A stretch of 64,000 bases of DNA from Aliarcobacter butzleri (lineage in GTDB: Bacteria; Campylobacterota; Campylobacteria; Campylobacterales; Arcobacteraceae). The stretch lies in contig NZ_LT906455.1 in the NCBI RefSeq assembly GCF_900187115.1, positions 1,860,001 to 1,924,000 on the forward strand, written 5' to 3'. The notes beneath the pieces are model-generated. The model searched no databases. It had not been told where the DNA came from and was given only the letters and a program-made list of their open reading frames with translations. The position numbers were made by a program, and so were the translations under genes. Below are positions 8,073 to 16,551 of this stretch, in pieces. Within the stretch, counting starts at the first letter, position 1; each line of letters begins with the position of its first letter.

Positions 8073-11000
8073 TGTACAAACTAATAGACTATTTTTATAA
8101 AAATTCTCAACTTAATCATACTATTTTAGTTTTTTTCCTCATTTTAGGAATTTTTTCATATATAAATATCCCTAAAGAAGTTTTTCCTACAACTCAACTT
8201 GAAAAACTTGATATAGAAGGAAGTTACTCAGGAGCTAGTGCAGAAAGTTTAAATAACTTTGCAGTAAGTGAAATAGAAAATCAACTAAACTCTATTTCAG
8301 GACTTGGGAAAATCACTTCATATATTTATTCAGGATTTTTTTCAATCAATATTGAACTTCAAGATGGAGTTGATAAAACTATAAAATTAAATGAAGTAAA
8401 AGATGCAGTAAGCCTTGCAAAAAGATATTTTCCTTCGGATATGGAAGAACCAAATGTAAGAATTATGGATGAAGAGTGGTCATTATTATCTATTGCTTTA
8501 TCTTCTTCAAAATATAATCAAAGAGAGTTATTAAAAATTGCAGATAATTTGAAAAACTCTTTAATGCAAATTAAAAATATAAACAAAGTACGAAATTTTG
8601 GAGATGCAGATTTACAAATAGAGTTAGCTTTAGATAATAAAAAAATAAATATGTATGGATTAAATAGTTCTAGCGTTATTGATGCAATATCACAATTATC
8701 TTATATCTATCCTGTTGGAAATATAGAACAAGTTGGCGATCATGTATATTTAAGTGCTGCTAACAATAAATTTGACTCGAAATTTTGGGAAAATAGTATT
8801 TTAAAAATAGATGGAAAAAAGATTTATCTAAATGATATTGCAAACATAACTATTGGATATCCTAAAAAAGAGACTATTTCTCGACTTAATGGAGAAAATA
8901 CTTTAACTCTAAGAGTATATAAAAATAAAAATGGCGATAGTATCAAACTAACAAAAGAGATAAAAGAGTTACTTAAAAGTACTGAAGCTTCTTATGAAGA
9001 TATTACTTTAGTTGTTTCAAGAGACAATTCTAAATTAATCAATGAAAGATTAAATACGATTTTGGCAAATATAACTTTAGGATTAATCTTAGTTGGATTT
9101 GCTATGTATATTTTGATTAGTCCTAGATTATCATTTGTTATTATTTTAGGTATTCCTTTTTCATTTATTATTGGATTACTATTTTTAGAAATGATGGGAT
9201 ATAGTCTAAATATGGTTTCAATGATGGCTATGTTAATAGCTCTTGGAATTGTAGTTGATGATGCAATTATCGTAAGTGAAAATATCCAAAGACATATTGA
9301 TGAAGGTTATGAACTTGACAAAGCTATTTTAAAAGGAACAAAACAGATGATAGGTCCAGTTATAATAGCTGGAATTACAACTGTTTTTGCTTTTATATCT
9401 ATGTTATTTGTTAGTGGAGAAATGGGACTTTTTATTAAGTTAATTCCTATTGTTATTACTTGTTTGATAGTTTCATCAATTATTGAATCATTTTTATTTT
9501 TACCACTTCATGCAAAACATATTTTAAAGGTAAATGAAAAACAATTAGATTGGACAAAAGTATATAACTTTTATGAAAATATTTTACACAAAGTAATAGA
9601 ACATAAAAGAAGCTTCTTAGTTATATTTTTTATAACTATTCCCATAATTTCAATTATTCTTATAAAAACTAGTAGATTTCAACTTTTTCCAGATATTGAT
9701 TCAAGTAATATTGAAATTGCAGTTAAACTTGAGAACTCTATTCCTATTGAAATAACCGATAATATTGCAAAAAAATATGAAAAAGCTCTTTTAGATAATG
9801 CAAAAGAACTCTATATAAAAAATATAACAACAACAATTGGATTATATGTTGATATTGCAGATAATGAAGAAGAGATAGAAAATGCTTTTATTCTTTCAGT
9901 GGAACTTGAAGAGTTTAGAGAAGAAAATTTTGTAGAAAACTATATAAATCCTATTTTAAACTTTAGTTTTGATTTTGAAAGATCAGATAAAGTAAGACTT
10001 ATTAGCTCTAATGATGCTATGAATATGATTAGAGATTTAATCAATCCTTTATTAAAAGAAGACAATGCCGTTGACTATAATATAATCTCTCAAAAAATGG
10101 GTATTGATTCAACAGATATTGAGATTTTATTGAATTCTTATGATACTTCATTATTAGTTCAGAATATTGAAAAATTAAAAGAAAAACTAAAAAATATAAA
10201 TGGAGTAAAAGATATATCTGATAATACTATTTTAGGACAAAGTGAATACAAATATATAGTAAATGCTTATGGAAGACAATTAGGACTTACAGATAGTGAT
10301 ATAGCAAAAGCTATTAGTAGTTTCTTTTTAGAAAGAGAACAAGCAAATACTTTCAATGAAGATGGAATTATCAAAATAATAACAAAATCAATAAATAAAG
10401 ATAGTATAAAAGAGTTAAAAAACTTTTATATTCCACTTGAAAATAACCAATTTGTTCAATTAAAAGAAGTTGTAGATTTCAAAATTGAAAGAAATTTCAA
10501 CGAAATGCAAAAAATCAATGGACAAATTTATAAAAAAGTTATGGCAAATGTTCAAAATGATATTGTAAATGCAACTGAAGTTTTAGAAAAACTTGAAGGC
10601 ACTATAGAAGATATAAAAAAATCTGGTATTCAAATAAATTTTGGAGGAGAAAAAGAAAAAAGCGATAAATTGGCTTTAGACATTATCAAAGCTTTTTTAG
10701 TTTCAATATTTTTAATATTTATAACTTTACTTATAATCTTCCCCTCTTTTAAAAGTACTTTTGTGATTTTGTCTGTTATTCCTTTTACAATTTTAGGACC
10801 AATTATTGGTCACTTTATAATGGGAATAAATCTAAATTCACAATCAATGATTGGTATGCTAGGACTTGCTGGTGTTGTTATAAATGATGGAATTATTATG
10901 CTTAATTTTTTACATCATACAAGAACAAAAAAAGAGTTTTTTGAAAATGCAAAATTAAGAGTTCGCCCTATTTTAATAACTTCTATTACAACAATGTTAG

Positions 11001-11152
11001 GTTTATTTACTTTAATATTTTTTCCAACAGGAGAATCTATAATGCTTCAACCAATAGCCGTTTCTTTAGGATTTGGGATTTTATGGGGAACAGTTTTAAA
11101 TTTAGTTTATGTCCCTGCTCTTTTTGCAACTTTATATAAAATCAAGGATTAA
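8072..11152 (+). CDS. RND efflux pump, inner-membrane permease
   Basis: 1026 residues, the usual length for AcrB-like transporters. Two homologous halves each have one helix followed by a large periplasmic loop and then five or six helices. The proton-relay aspartates are present in GIVVDDAIIVSEN of the fourth helix; the second half has GVVINDGIIMLN in the matching place. It would export a toxic compound or metal through the adaptor and channel encoded next, driven by proton influx. The ATG overlaps the stop of the HTH gene and only 2 nt separate it from the adaptor, so these are one operon. The substrate is not predictable from what I see. Confidence 0.92.
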   Translation: MYKLIDYFYKNSQLNHTILVFFLILGIFSYINIPKEVFPTTQLEKLDIEGSYSGASAESLNNFAVSEIENQLNSISGLGKITSYIYSGFFSINIELQDGVDKTIKLNEVKDAVSLAKRYFPSDMEEPNVRIMDEEWSLLSIALSSSKYNQRELLKIADNLKNSLMQIKNINKVRNFGDADLQIELALDNKKINMYGLNSSSVIDAISQLSYIYPVGNIEQVGDHVYLSAANNKFDSKFWENSILKIDGKKIYLNDIANITIGYPKKETISRLNGENTLTLRVYKNKNGDSIKLTKEIKELLKSTEASYEDITLVVSRDNSKLINERLNTILANITLGLILVGFAMYILISPRLSFVIILGIPFSFIIGLLFLEMMGYSLNMVSMMAMLIALGIVVDDAIIVSENIQRHIDEGYELDKAILKGTKQMIGPVIIAGITTVFAFISMLFVSGEMGLFIKLIPIVITCLIVSSIIESFLFLPLHAKHILKVNEKQLDWTKVYNFYENILHKVIEHKRSFLVIFFITIPIISIILIKTSRFQLFPDIDSSNIEIAVKLENSIPIEITDNIAKKYEKALLDNAKELYIKNITTTIGLYVDIADNEEEIENAFILSVELEEFREENFVENYINPILNFSFDFERSDKVRLISSNDAMNMIRDLINPLLKEDNAVDYNIISQKMGIDSTDIEILLNSYDTSLLVQNIEKLKEKLKNINGVKDISDNTILGQSEYKYIVNAYGRQLGLTDSDIAKAISSFFLEREQANTFNEDGIIKIITKSINKDSIKELKNFYIPLENNQFVQLKEVVDFKIERNFNEMQKINGQIYKKVMANVQNDIVNATEVLEKLEGTIEDIKKSGIQINFGGEKEKSDKLALDIIKAFLVSIFLIFITLLIIFPSFKSTFVILSVIPFTILGPIIGHFIMGINLNSQSMIGMLGLAGVVINDGIIMLNFLHHTRTKKEFFENAKLRVRPILITSITTMLGLFTLIFFPTGESIMLQPIAVSLGFGILWGTVLNLVYVPALFATLYKIKD

Positions 11153-11154
11153 AA

Positions 11155-11853
11155 ATGACAAAATATATTTTTTTACTATTTCCAATATTTTTATTTGCTA
11201 ACTCATATATAGCAAAAATTGAACCAAAAGATGAATTTAGTATCTATGCAAATGCAAGTGGAGAAATAACATATCTTGATAAAAATAAAGAGATGAATAT
11301 TATAAATGGTGTTATCGTAAAAATTGATAATGTTTTAGATAAAGAAAATCTTAGCCTTTATCAAACTCAATTAAAACTTTTAAATGAAAAACTCTCAATT
11401 TTACAAGATTATTACAATAAATTTAAAACTATAAAAGGTAAAAGTGATTTTGAAAAAGATGAAAAATATATGGAAATTATTGAATTAAAAAATAGTATAA
11501 AAGATTTAGAAATTTCAATAGCAAATACAAAAAATACTCTAAGCAAAAAAGAGATTGCCTTAGACAACTTATATCTAAAAGAGTTTGTTGTTAATAAATA
11601 TGATTATGTAAATGTAGGAACTAAAATCGCAACTGCATATGATATAAGTAAAGCAAAACTAGTTATTTATCTAAATAGTGAAGATTATAAAGATATAAAA
11701 TCAAAAGAGATTTATTTAGATGGTAAAAAATCAGATGTAAAAATAAAAAAGCTTGATATTACTCCTGATAAAACTTTTATTTCTGCATATAAATTAGAAC
11801 TAGAAATTGATTCAAAAGAGTTTGGTAAAAGTATAACTGTGGAGTTCAAATAA
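11155..11853 (+). CDS. Short periplasmic adaptor (HlyD/MFP-like) of the RND pump
   Basis: 232 residues: signal peptide (first 16 residues, FLLFPIFLFANS), a half-lipoyl segment near ANASGEITYLD, a charged coiled-coil of about 70 residues (85-150), a second lipoyl half (YDYVNVGTKIA) and a beta-barrel-like end. It is short compared with usual RND adaptors (about 350-400 residues) and seems to lack the full membrane-proximal domain. The gene order permease-adaptor-channel, with overlapping starts and stops, supports the role. Similarity is structural rather than motif-based, so confidence is moderate. Confidence 0.7.
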   Translation: MTKYIFLLFPIFLFANSYIAKIEPKDEFSIYANASGEITYLDKNKEMNIINGVIVKIDNVLDKENLSLYQTQLKLLNEKLSILQDYYNKFKTIKGKSDFEKDEKYMEIIELKNSIKDLEISIANTKNTLSKKEIALDNLYLKEFVVNKYDYVNVGTKIATAYDISKAKLVIYLNSEDYKDIKSKEIYLDGKKSDVKIKKLDITPDKTFISAYKLELEIDSKEFGKSITVEFK

Positions 11854-13010
11854 TGAAAAAATTTTTATATTGTTTTTTATTCTCTTCTTTACTTTTTGCA
11901 AATGAAAAATCAAATGAAGTTTTAATGCCTTTAAAAAATGAAATAAGAGATTTAGAAACAAAAAGCATAGAAGAAAAAAAAGAGGTAAATAAATATGAAT
12001 GGTTAAATGATTTGAATATATCACTTAGTCAAAGTAAAGATGATGAAAATATAAAAACAAAAGATTATTCTTTAAATTTAAATCAAAAGATACTTGACTT
12101 TGGTGGTATTTCTTCTCAAATTGATTATGCAAATAATTTATTTAAACAAGAAGCTTTAAAAATAAAAATGGAAAATTTTGAAGATTTAAATACTTTGTAT
12201 AAAAACTTTATTGATTTAAAAATAAATGATATAAATATTTTACAAAATGACTTGAATATAAAAAATAGTGAAATAGAAGTTGATATAAAAAAATCTCAAT
12301 ATAGAAATGGTCAAAGTGATATTAGTGATTTAAACGATGCTATTATGAAAAAAAACTTATTAGAAGATTCAAAAATGAATCTAAAACTCAATAAAGTTAT
12401 TTATGAAAATGATATAAAAAAACTAACTTCTTACGAATTAAATAATTTAAGTATTCCTTCAATATATTTGATTTCAAAAGATATATTTTTAGAAAAATCT
12501 ACAAAAAAACTATATGCAAATTTAGAATCGCAAGTAAGCCAAAATGAATACAAAAAAACTAAAAGCAAATATCTTCCAGCTTTAAACCTAACTGGAGCAG
12601 TTGGATATCAAGATTCTACTACAAAAAAATCGCAAGATTATTATAATTATGGTGCAAGTATAACTATGCCTTTAAATTATACCTTTTCAAATGACATAGA
12701 ATATTCAAAACTAGTATATTTACAAAATAGAAAAAAAGAAGAATTAACATCAATTGAACTAGAAAAAGTTTATGATAGTTCAATTGAAACAATAAAACAA
12801 TTCGAAAATAGAATAAATCTTGCATTAAATGACATAAAACTTTATGAAGAACTTTTAGAATTAAATCAAGAAGAGTTTAATGCCGGATTTAAAGCAGATG
12901 AAGATGTTCAAACGCTGAAAAACTCGAAAGAAATAAGAAAATTAGATATTGAAAAATATAAATTAAATATCAAAAAAGAGCTTTTATACATATATTTTCA
13001 AACAATTTAA
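11853..13010 (+). CDS. TolC-family outer-membrane efflux channel
   Basis: 385 residues with signal peptide (MKKFLYCFLFSSLLFANE), long alpha-helical repeats rich in Lys/Glu/Asn/Leu, and two beta-strand pairs (LNLNQKILDFGGISSQIDYA; SITMPLNYTFSNDIEYSKL), which is the pattern of TolC-like trimeric channels. It is on the short side. The start overlaps the adaptor stop (TAATG). It completes a tripartite pump with the two preceding proteins. No clear terminator follows; the next promoter is that of the cold-shock gene about 20 nt on. Confidence 0.82.
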   Translation: MKKFLYCFLFSSLLFANEKSNEVLMPLKNEIRDLETKSIEEKKEVNKYEWLNDLNISLSQSKDDENIKTKDYSLNLNQKILDFGGISSQIDYANNLFKQEALKIKMENFEDLNTLYKNFIDLKINDINILQNDLNIKNSEIEVDIKKSQYRNGQSDISDLNDAIMKKNLLEDSKMNLKLNKVIYENDIKKLTSYELNNLSIPSIYLISKDIFLEKSTKKLYANLESQVSQNEYKKTKSKYLPALNLTGAVGYQDSTTKKSQDYYNYGASITMPLNYTFSNDIEYSKLVYLQNRKKEELTSIELEKVYDSSIETIKQFENRINLALNDIKLYEELLELNQEEFNAGFKADEDVQTLKNSKEIRKLDIEKYKLNIKKELLYIYFQTI

Positions 13011-13030
13011 TCTAATAATTTTTTTAAAAT

Positions 13031-13059
13031 TTGCTTTTATTTATTTTTTCAGATACAAT
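13031..13059 (+). promoter_or_regulatory. Sigma70 promoter of the cold-shock gene
   Basis: TTGCTT (13031-13036), 17 bp, TACAAT (13054-13059). Transcription would start near 13066 and leave a leader of about 150 nt before the start codon, with an AAAGATG/CATCTTT stem near 13070-13097. Long structured leaders are usual for cold-shock mRNAs. Confidence 0.6.
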
Positions 13060-13216
13060 CGGCGCATTAAAGATGATTTAGAGTTTAATCACATCTTTAG
13101 TTTGCTTTTATTGATACTCACAAATTAATACTAACACCTAATAAAAATAAAACTCCATATTACACTTTATATATAGCTTCACATATGAAGCAACATCAAA
13201 CAATAAGGAATTGCAA

Positions 13217-13435
13217 ATGGCAAATCAAAATATCGGAACAGTAAAATGGTTCAACAGTGAAAAAGGTTTTGGATTTATCCAATTAGAAAATGAAGATCAA
13301 GAGTTTTTTGTTCACCATAGTGAAATTAATTCATCAAATTACGGAAGAGCTACATTAAATGATGGTCAAAAAGTATCTTTTGAAATCGGTAAAAACGATA
13401 AAGGTCCTCAAGCAAAAAATGTTAGAGCTATCTAA
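13217..13435 (+). CDS. Cold-shock domain protein (CspA family)
   Basis: 72 residues, a single cold-shock beta-barrel with RNP1 KGFGFI (residues 16-21) and RNP2-like FFVHHS, and a basic surface. It binds single-stranded RNA and DNA as a chaperone. The ATG at 13217 is the start because AAGGAA stands 6 nt upstream; an in-frame TTG at 13211 would add only two residues and overlaps the spacing. The second half of RNP2 has HHS instead of the common HFS. A 46-residue gene follows 33 nt downstream and is probably co-transcribed. Confidence 0.93.
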   Translation: MANQNIGTVKWFNSEKGFGFIQLENEDQEFFVHHSEINSSNYGRATLNDGQKVSFEIGKNDKGPQAKNVRAI

Positions 13436-13468
13436 TATAAAAAATAAAATAAATTGTAAAGGAGAAAA

Positions 13469-13609
13469 ATGTCAATAACAAATGTTAGTATAAAAGCAAA
13501 ACAAGTAATTTTACTAAGACTTTTAAACGATGGTGAAAGTCTAATAGATGCAAGTTCAAAATCTGGATTATGTATCAAAGTTGCAAAAGAATATTTAAGC
13601 AGCAAATAG
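13469..13609 (+). CDS. 46-residue small protein downstream of cspA
   Basis: An ORF of 46 residues with a strong ribosome site (AAAGGAG, about 5 nt before ATG). The sequence starts MSITNVSIKAKQVILLRLLN and ends VAKEYLSSK. It has two amphipathic helices separated by a glycine turn (SSKSGLCIK) and looks like a minimal helix-turn-helix fragment. It sits 33 nt behind the cold-shock gene in the same direction and ends just before the convergent response-regulator gene. I do not recognise a family. The ribosome site and codon use support a real gene. Confidence 0.6.
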   Translation: MSITNVSIKAKQVILLRLLNDGESLIDASSKSGLCIKVAKEYLSSK

Positions 13610-13632
13610 TTATTTTATCTAATAAAAGATAA

Positions 13633-14313
13633 TTAAACAGTAGTAATTTTATAGCCAATCTTTGAAAAATTATATAAGCAATCTTTTGGAAGTTTTTTTC
13701 TTAGTTTTCTTGCTACTGTTCTTAAAGCCCCTTCGCTCATAAAATCATCATTCCAAACAATAGATTGTATAGTATCATAATCGACTAATCTATCGCTATT
13801 TTCGCAAAGAAGAGATAATAAATCAACTTCTTTTATTGATAATTTTTCGATATTTTCATTTTTATATAAAATTTTATTTGAAAGGTCAAAATAACAATCT
13901 TTTGAAAAATATTTTATATTTTTGCTATTTTTTATTTTATTTACGCAATCGCTTAAAATAGGAAATATTGTTTCATGACGAATAGGTTTTACTAAATATT
14001 TTTCAAGTCTTAATTCAATAGCTTCTAATAAATACTCTGTTTTAGTATATGCACTTAAAACTATGATTTTAGTATAAAGATCATTTTTTCTAATTTTCCT
14101 TATCATCTCTAAACCATTAGTTTTAGGCATATTTATATCTGTTATTATAATATGTGGTTTTTTATTATCAATTATTTCAAAAGCTTCATTAGCATCTTTT
14201 GCTTCATATACTTCTTCAAATAATCTTCTAAGATAAGTTACAGCATTTATTCTGATATTTTCTTCATCTTCTACGAATAATACTTTTATATTTTTAAATT
14301 CATTTCTACTCAT
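13633..14313 (-). CDS. OmpR-type response regulator
   Basis: 226 residues from the ATG at 14313. The receiver domain has the acidic pair (VEDEE), the phospho-acceptor D59 in TDINMP, the SAYT threonine/serine position and KPI. The C-terminal about 90 residues form a winged helix (LSIKEVDLLSLLCEN, SEGALRTVARKLRKKL, GYKI). It is divergent from the sensor kinase 75 bp away and probably forms a pair with it. An in-frame TTG at 14328 would overlap the -10 box TATAAT (14320-14325), which leaves exactly 6 nt before this ATG; the mRNA may be leaderless. Confidence 0.88.
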   Translation of the reverse strand: MSRNEFKNIKVLFVEDEENIRINAVTYLRRLFEEVYEAKDANEAFEIIDNKKPHIIITDINMPKTNGLEMIRKIRKNDLYTKIIVLSAYTKTEYLLEAIELRLEKYLVKPIRHETIFPILSDCVNKIKNSKNIKYFSKDCYFDLSNKILYKNENIEKLSIKEVDLLSLLCENSDRLVDYDTIQSIVWNDDFMSEGALRTVARKLRKKLPKDCLYNFSKIGYKITTV

Positions 14314-14319
14314 GGCGCA

Positions 14320-14325
14320 ATTATA
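14320..14325 (-). promoter_or_regulatory. -10 box of the response regulator, 6 nt from its ATG
   Basis: Perfect TATAAT on the minus strand, preceded by a T-rich run (TTATTTTTTG). Six bases separate it from the ATG, so transcription should start at or next to the start codon. Confidence 0.5.
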
Positions 14326-14334
14326 CAAAAAATA

Positions 14335-14349
14335 ATCATAAATTATGAT
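14335..14349. promoter_or_regulatory. Perfect dyad between the divergent two-component genes
   Basis: ATCATAA (14335-14341), one central base, TTATGAT (14343-14349). It lies upstream of both divergent -10 boxes and is a candidate binding site for the response regulator controlling both genes. Confidence 0.45.
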
Positions 14350-14376
14350 AATTAATATTATTTCATTAAATTATTG

Positions 14377-14382
14377 TATAAT
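14377..14382 (+). promoter_or_regulatory. -10 box of the sensor kinase, 6 nt from its ATG
   Basis: Perfect TATAAT followed by six bases and then the kinase ATG at 14389. This mirrors the arrangement on the opposite strand. Confidence 0.5.
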
Positions 14383-14388
14383 AATCTA

Positions 14389-16092
14389 ATGAAAAGCATT
14401 TTATTTCTTATTTTATTTTTTACAAATCTTTACAGCAATAATTTTGGATATTTTATAAAAGACTATATTTCTGAGGATAATATAAATTTTAGAGAACTTA
14501 AATACGAAGATTATGGAAATCTAATTTTAGATGAATTTACAATTAAGTTTGAACTAGATTTTGAAAAACTTGAAAATAAAACTTACTATTTAACAATCGT
14601 TTCTGACAAAGATAGTTTAATTTATACAAATATTAAATATGAAATAATAAATAATATAATAGTTGTAAAACTCGATAAATTTCAAGAAAAAGAGATATTT
14701 TTTAAATACAAATATGATAGTAAAAAAATTGCCCAATTTCGATGGAATTATATAAATAACTTTGAATACAAATATTTTCTAAAATATGAAGGCATATTAT
14801 ATGGAGTTGCATATGGAATAATCTTTTGTGCTTTTTTATATTATTTAATCATATTTTTTTCAACTAGAATGAAATGTTTTTTATACTATTCTTTAATGCA
14901 ACTTTTTGTTCTTTTATCTCTTGTTGGATTTATGTATTTTAGTTATCACTCTTACCTCTCTTCTATATATCAAGCTTTAGTTGATACAGCAGAAACTCTT
15001 AGTTTTTTATTCACTCTTTTATTTGCACAAGCTATTTTAAAAACTAAAGAAAAAATGCCTGCCATTCATATATTTATAAATATATTTATACTACTTAATA
15101 TCTTGGATTTAATAGCAATTTTTATATATAAATACTCTATTTTATATATTTATGTTCCTTTTTATATAGGATTTTTAATTCCAACTATTGCAGGAGCAAT
15201 TGCAGTAATTAAAGGCGATAAAAATGCATTAGTTTATACTATTGGTTGGTTAGTGGTTTGTATTTTTATATATGCAGCCGAACACTATTTAATTCCAATT
15301 AGTGGAATCTATACTGTACATATTGGCGCACCTTTAGAATCTTTGATTTTTAGTTTTGCATTAGGATATATGTTAAAAATTTTAGTAAAAGAAAAAAATG
15401 AAAAAGAAAAACTTTTAATTCACCAAAGTAAATTGGCTTCAATGGGTGAAATGATAAATAATATTGCTCATCAATGGAGACAACCATTAACTCATTTAGG
15501 TTTTATAAATATGAATTTTCAATTAGCCTTAGAAGATAAAAAAATAGATATAAAATACTTAAATGAAAAAATAAAAGAATCAAATTCTCAATTGGACTTT
15601 ATGTCAAAAACAATTGATAATTTTAAAGATTTTTACAAAGTTAATAAACAAAAAGAGAACTTTTATTTAAGCGATGAGATATATAAAGCCATCGAAATAA
15701 TGCAACCTATTTTTGATAATCTAAATATAAATTTTGAATTTAAAATAAAAGAAGATACTCAAATAATTGCTTATGAAAACGAGTATTCTCAAGTAATATT
15801 AAACCTTTTAACAAATGCAAAAGATGCAATTATCTTAAGAAAAATATCTAATCCACAAATAAAAATTATTCTTGAAACAAAAAATAATAAATCATTTACA
15901 ACTATCCTTGATAATGCTGGTGGTATAGAAAAAGAGCATTTAAACTCAATATTTGATCCATATTTTACAACAAAAGAAAAAGGAACAGGAATTGGACTTT
16001 ATATGTCAAAAATGATTATAGAATCTCACTTTAAAGGAAAAATAAATGTCTTTAATATAAAAGATGGAGTCGCTTTTTCTATTGAAATATGA
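14389..16092 (+). CDS. 7TMR-DISM sensor histidine kinase
   Basis: 567 residues from the ATG at 14389. Signal peptide (MKSILFLILFFTNLYSN), a periplasmic beta domain (about residues 18-125; 7TMR-DISMED2-like), seven membrane helices (about 135-335), then HisKA with H361 in IAHQWRQPLTH, and an HATPase domain with N-box NLLTNAKDAI, DNAGGI and GTGIGLYMSKMII. It senses an unknown signal and phosphorylates the divergent OmpR-type regulator. A TTG at 14374 in the same frame is rejected as start because it overlaps the promoter. Confidence 0.9.
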   Translation: MKSILFLILFFTNLYSNNFGYFIKDYISEDNINFRELKYEDYGNLILDEFTIKFELDFEKLENKTYYLTIVSDKDSLIYTNIKYEIINNIIVVKLDKFQEKEIFFKYKYDSKKIAQFRWNYINNFEYKYFLKYEGILYGVAYGIIFCAFLYYLIIFFSTRMKCFLYYSLMQLFVLLSLVGFMYFSYHSYLSSIYQALVDTAETLSFLFTLLFAQAILKTKEKMPAIHIFINIFILLNILDLIAIFIYKYSILYIYVPFYIGFLIPTIAGAIAVIKGDKNALVYTIGWLVVCIFIYAAEHYLIPISGIYTVHIGAPLESLIFSFALGYMLKILVKEKNEKEKLLIHQSKLASMGEMINNIAHQWRQPLTHLGFINMNFQLALEDKKIDIKYLNEKIKESNSQLDFMSKTIDNFKDFYKVNKQKENFYLSDEIYKAIEIMQPIFDNLNINFEFKIKEDTQIIAYENEYSQVILNLLTNAKDAIILRKISNPQIKIILETKNNKSFTTILDNAGGIEKEHLNSIFDPYFTTKEKGTGIGLYMSKMIIESHFKGKINVFNIKDGVAFSIEI

Positions 16093-16165
16093 CTAATATT
16101 TTATTTATTTTATAAATAGTTATTAAAATAGTTTAATATTAAGTCTTTTTTAATATAAATTCAAT

Positions 16166-16171
16166 TATAAT
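16166..16171 (+). promoter_or_regulatory. -10 box of the tRNA cluster
   Basis: TATAAT 40 bp upstream of tRNA-Gly, in an AT-rich region with a weak -35. Placement fits the promoter of the Gly-fMet-Met-Thr-Gln cluster before the island entered. Confidence 0.5.
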
Positions 16172-16210
16172 CACACTCCTTAAAAGCTTTATATAGTTTT
16201 TAAAGATTTT

Positions 16211-16287
16211 GCGGGAGTAGCTCAGTTGGCTAGAGCTTCTGCCTTCCAAGCAGACTGTCGCGAGTTCGAGTCTCGTCTCCCGCTCCA
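16211..16287 (+). tRNA. tRNA-Gly(TCC)
   Basis: Complete cloverleaf: acceptor GCGGGAG with CTCCCGC, anticodon loop CTTCCAA, discriminator T and encoded CCA. It is identical, base for base, to the minus-strand copy at 37981-38057. Confidence 0.95.
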
Positions 16288-16320
16288 CTTTAACTTTAAA
16301 GTTAAATTTTTTTCACATAT

Positions 16321-16397
<77 letters not shown>

Positions 16398-16406
16398 ATT
16401 TATAAA

Positions 16407-16449
16407 ATGTCAAGGTAGCTCAGCTGGTTAGAGCGCTGGTCTCATAAGC
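16407..16449 (+). repeat. Left attachment site (attL) / truncated tRNA-Met
   Basis: The first 43 nt match 22120-22162 exactly and end just after the anticodon loop (CTCATAAGC). Beyond that the sequence turns into island DNA (TTTGACAAATCC), so this tRNA is a 5' fragment and not functional. Confidence 0.9.
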
Positions 16450-16492
16450 TTTGACAAATCCCATGAAATCTATCTTTTCAATAAAATATAAC

Positions 16493-16520
16493 TTTTTTGT
16501 AATAGTTTGTTATAGTTTTT
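16493..16520 (+). repeat. Left copy of terminal direct repeat
   Basis: Nearly identical to 22022-22050: T6, GTAATAGTTTGTTATAG, T5, with the right copy having one extra T. One copy lies near each end of the island, so they may be arm-type sites for the recombinase or an excisionase. Confidence 0.55.
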
Positions 16521-16551
16521 CACGTTTCAAAATTTTAAGTAAAGTTTGAAA

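Noticed and set aside
16407-16486. Third tRNA of the plus-strand cluster as an intact tRNA-Met
   Set aside because: The sequence departs from a tRNA right after the anticodon loop; only the 5' half is present and the intact copy is at 22122-22198.
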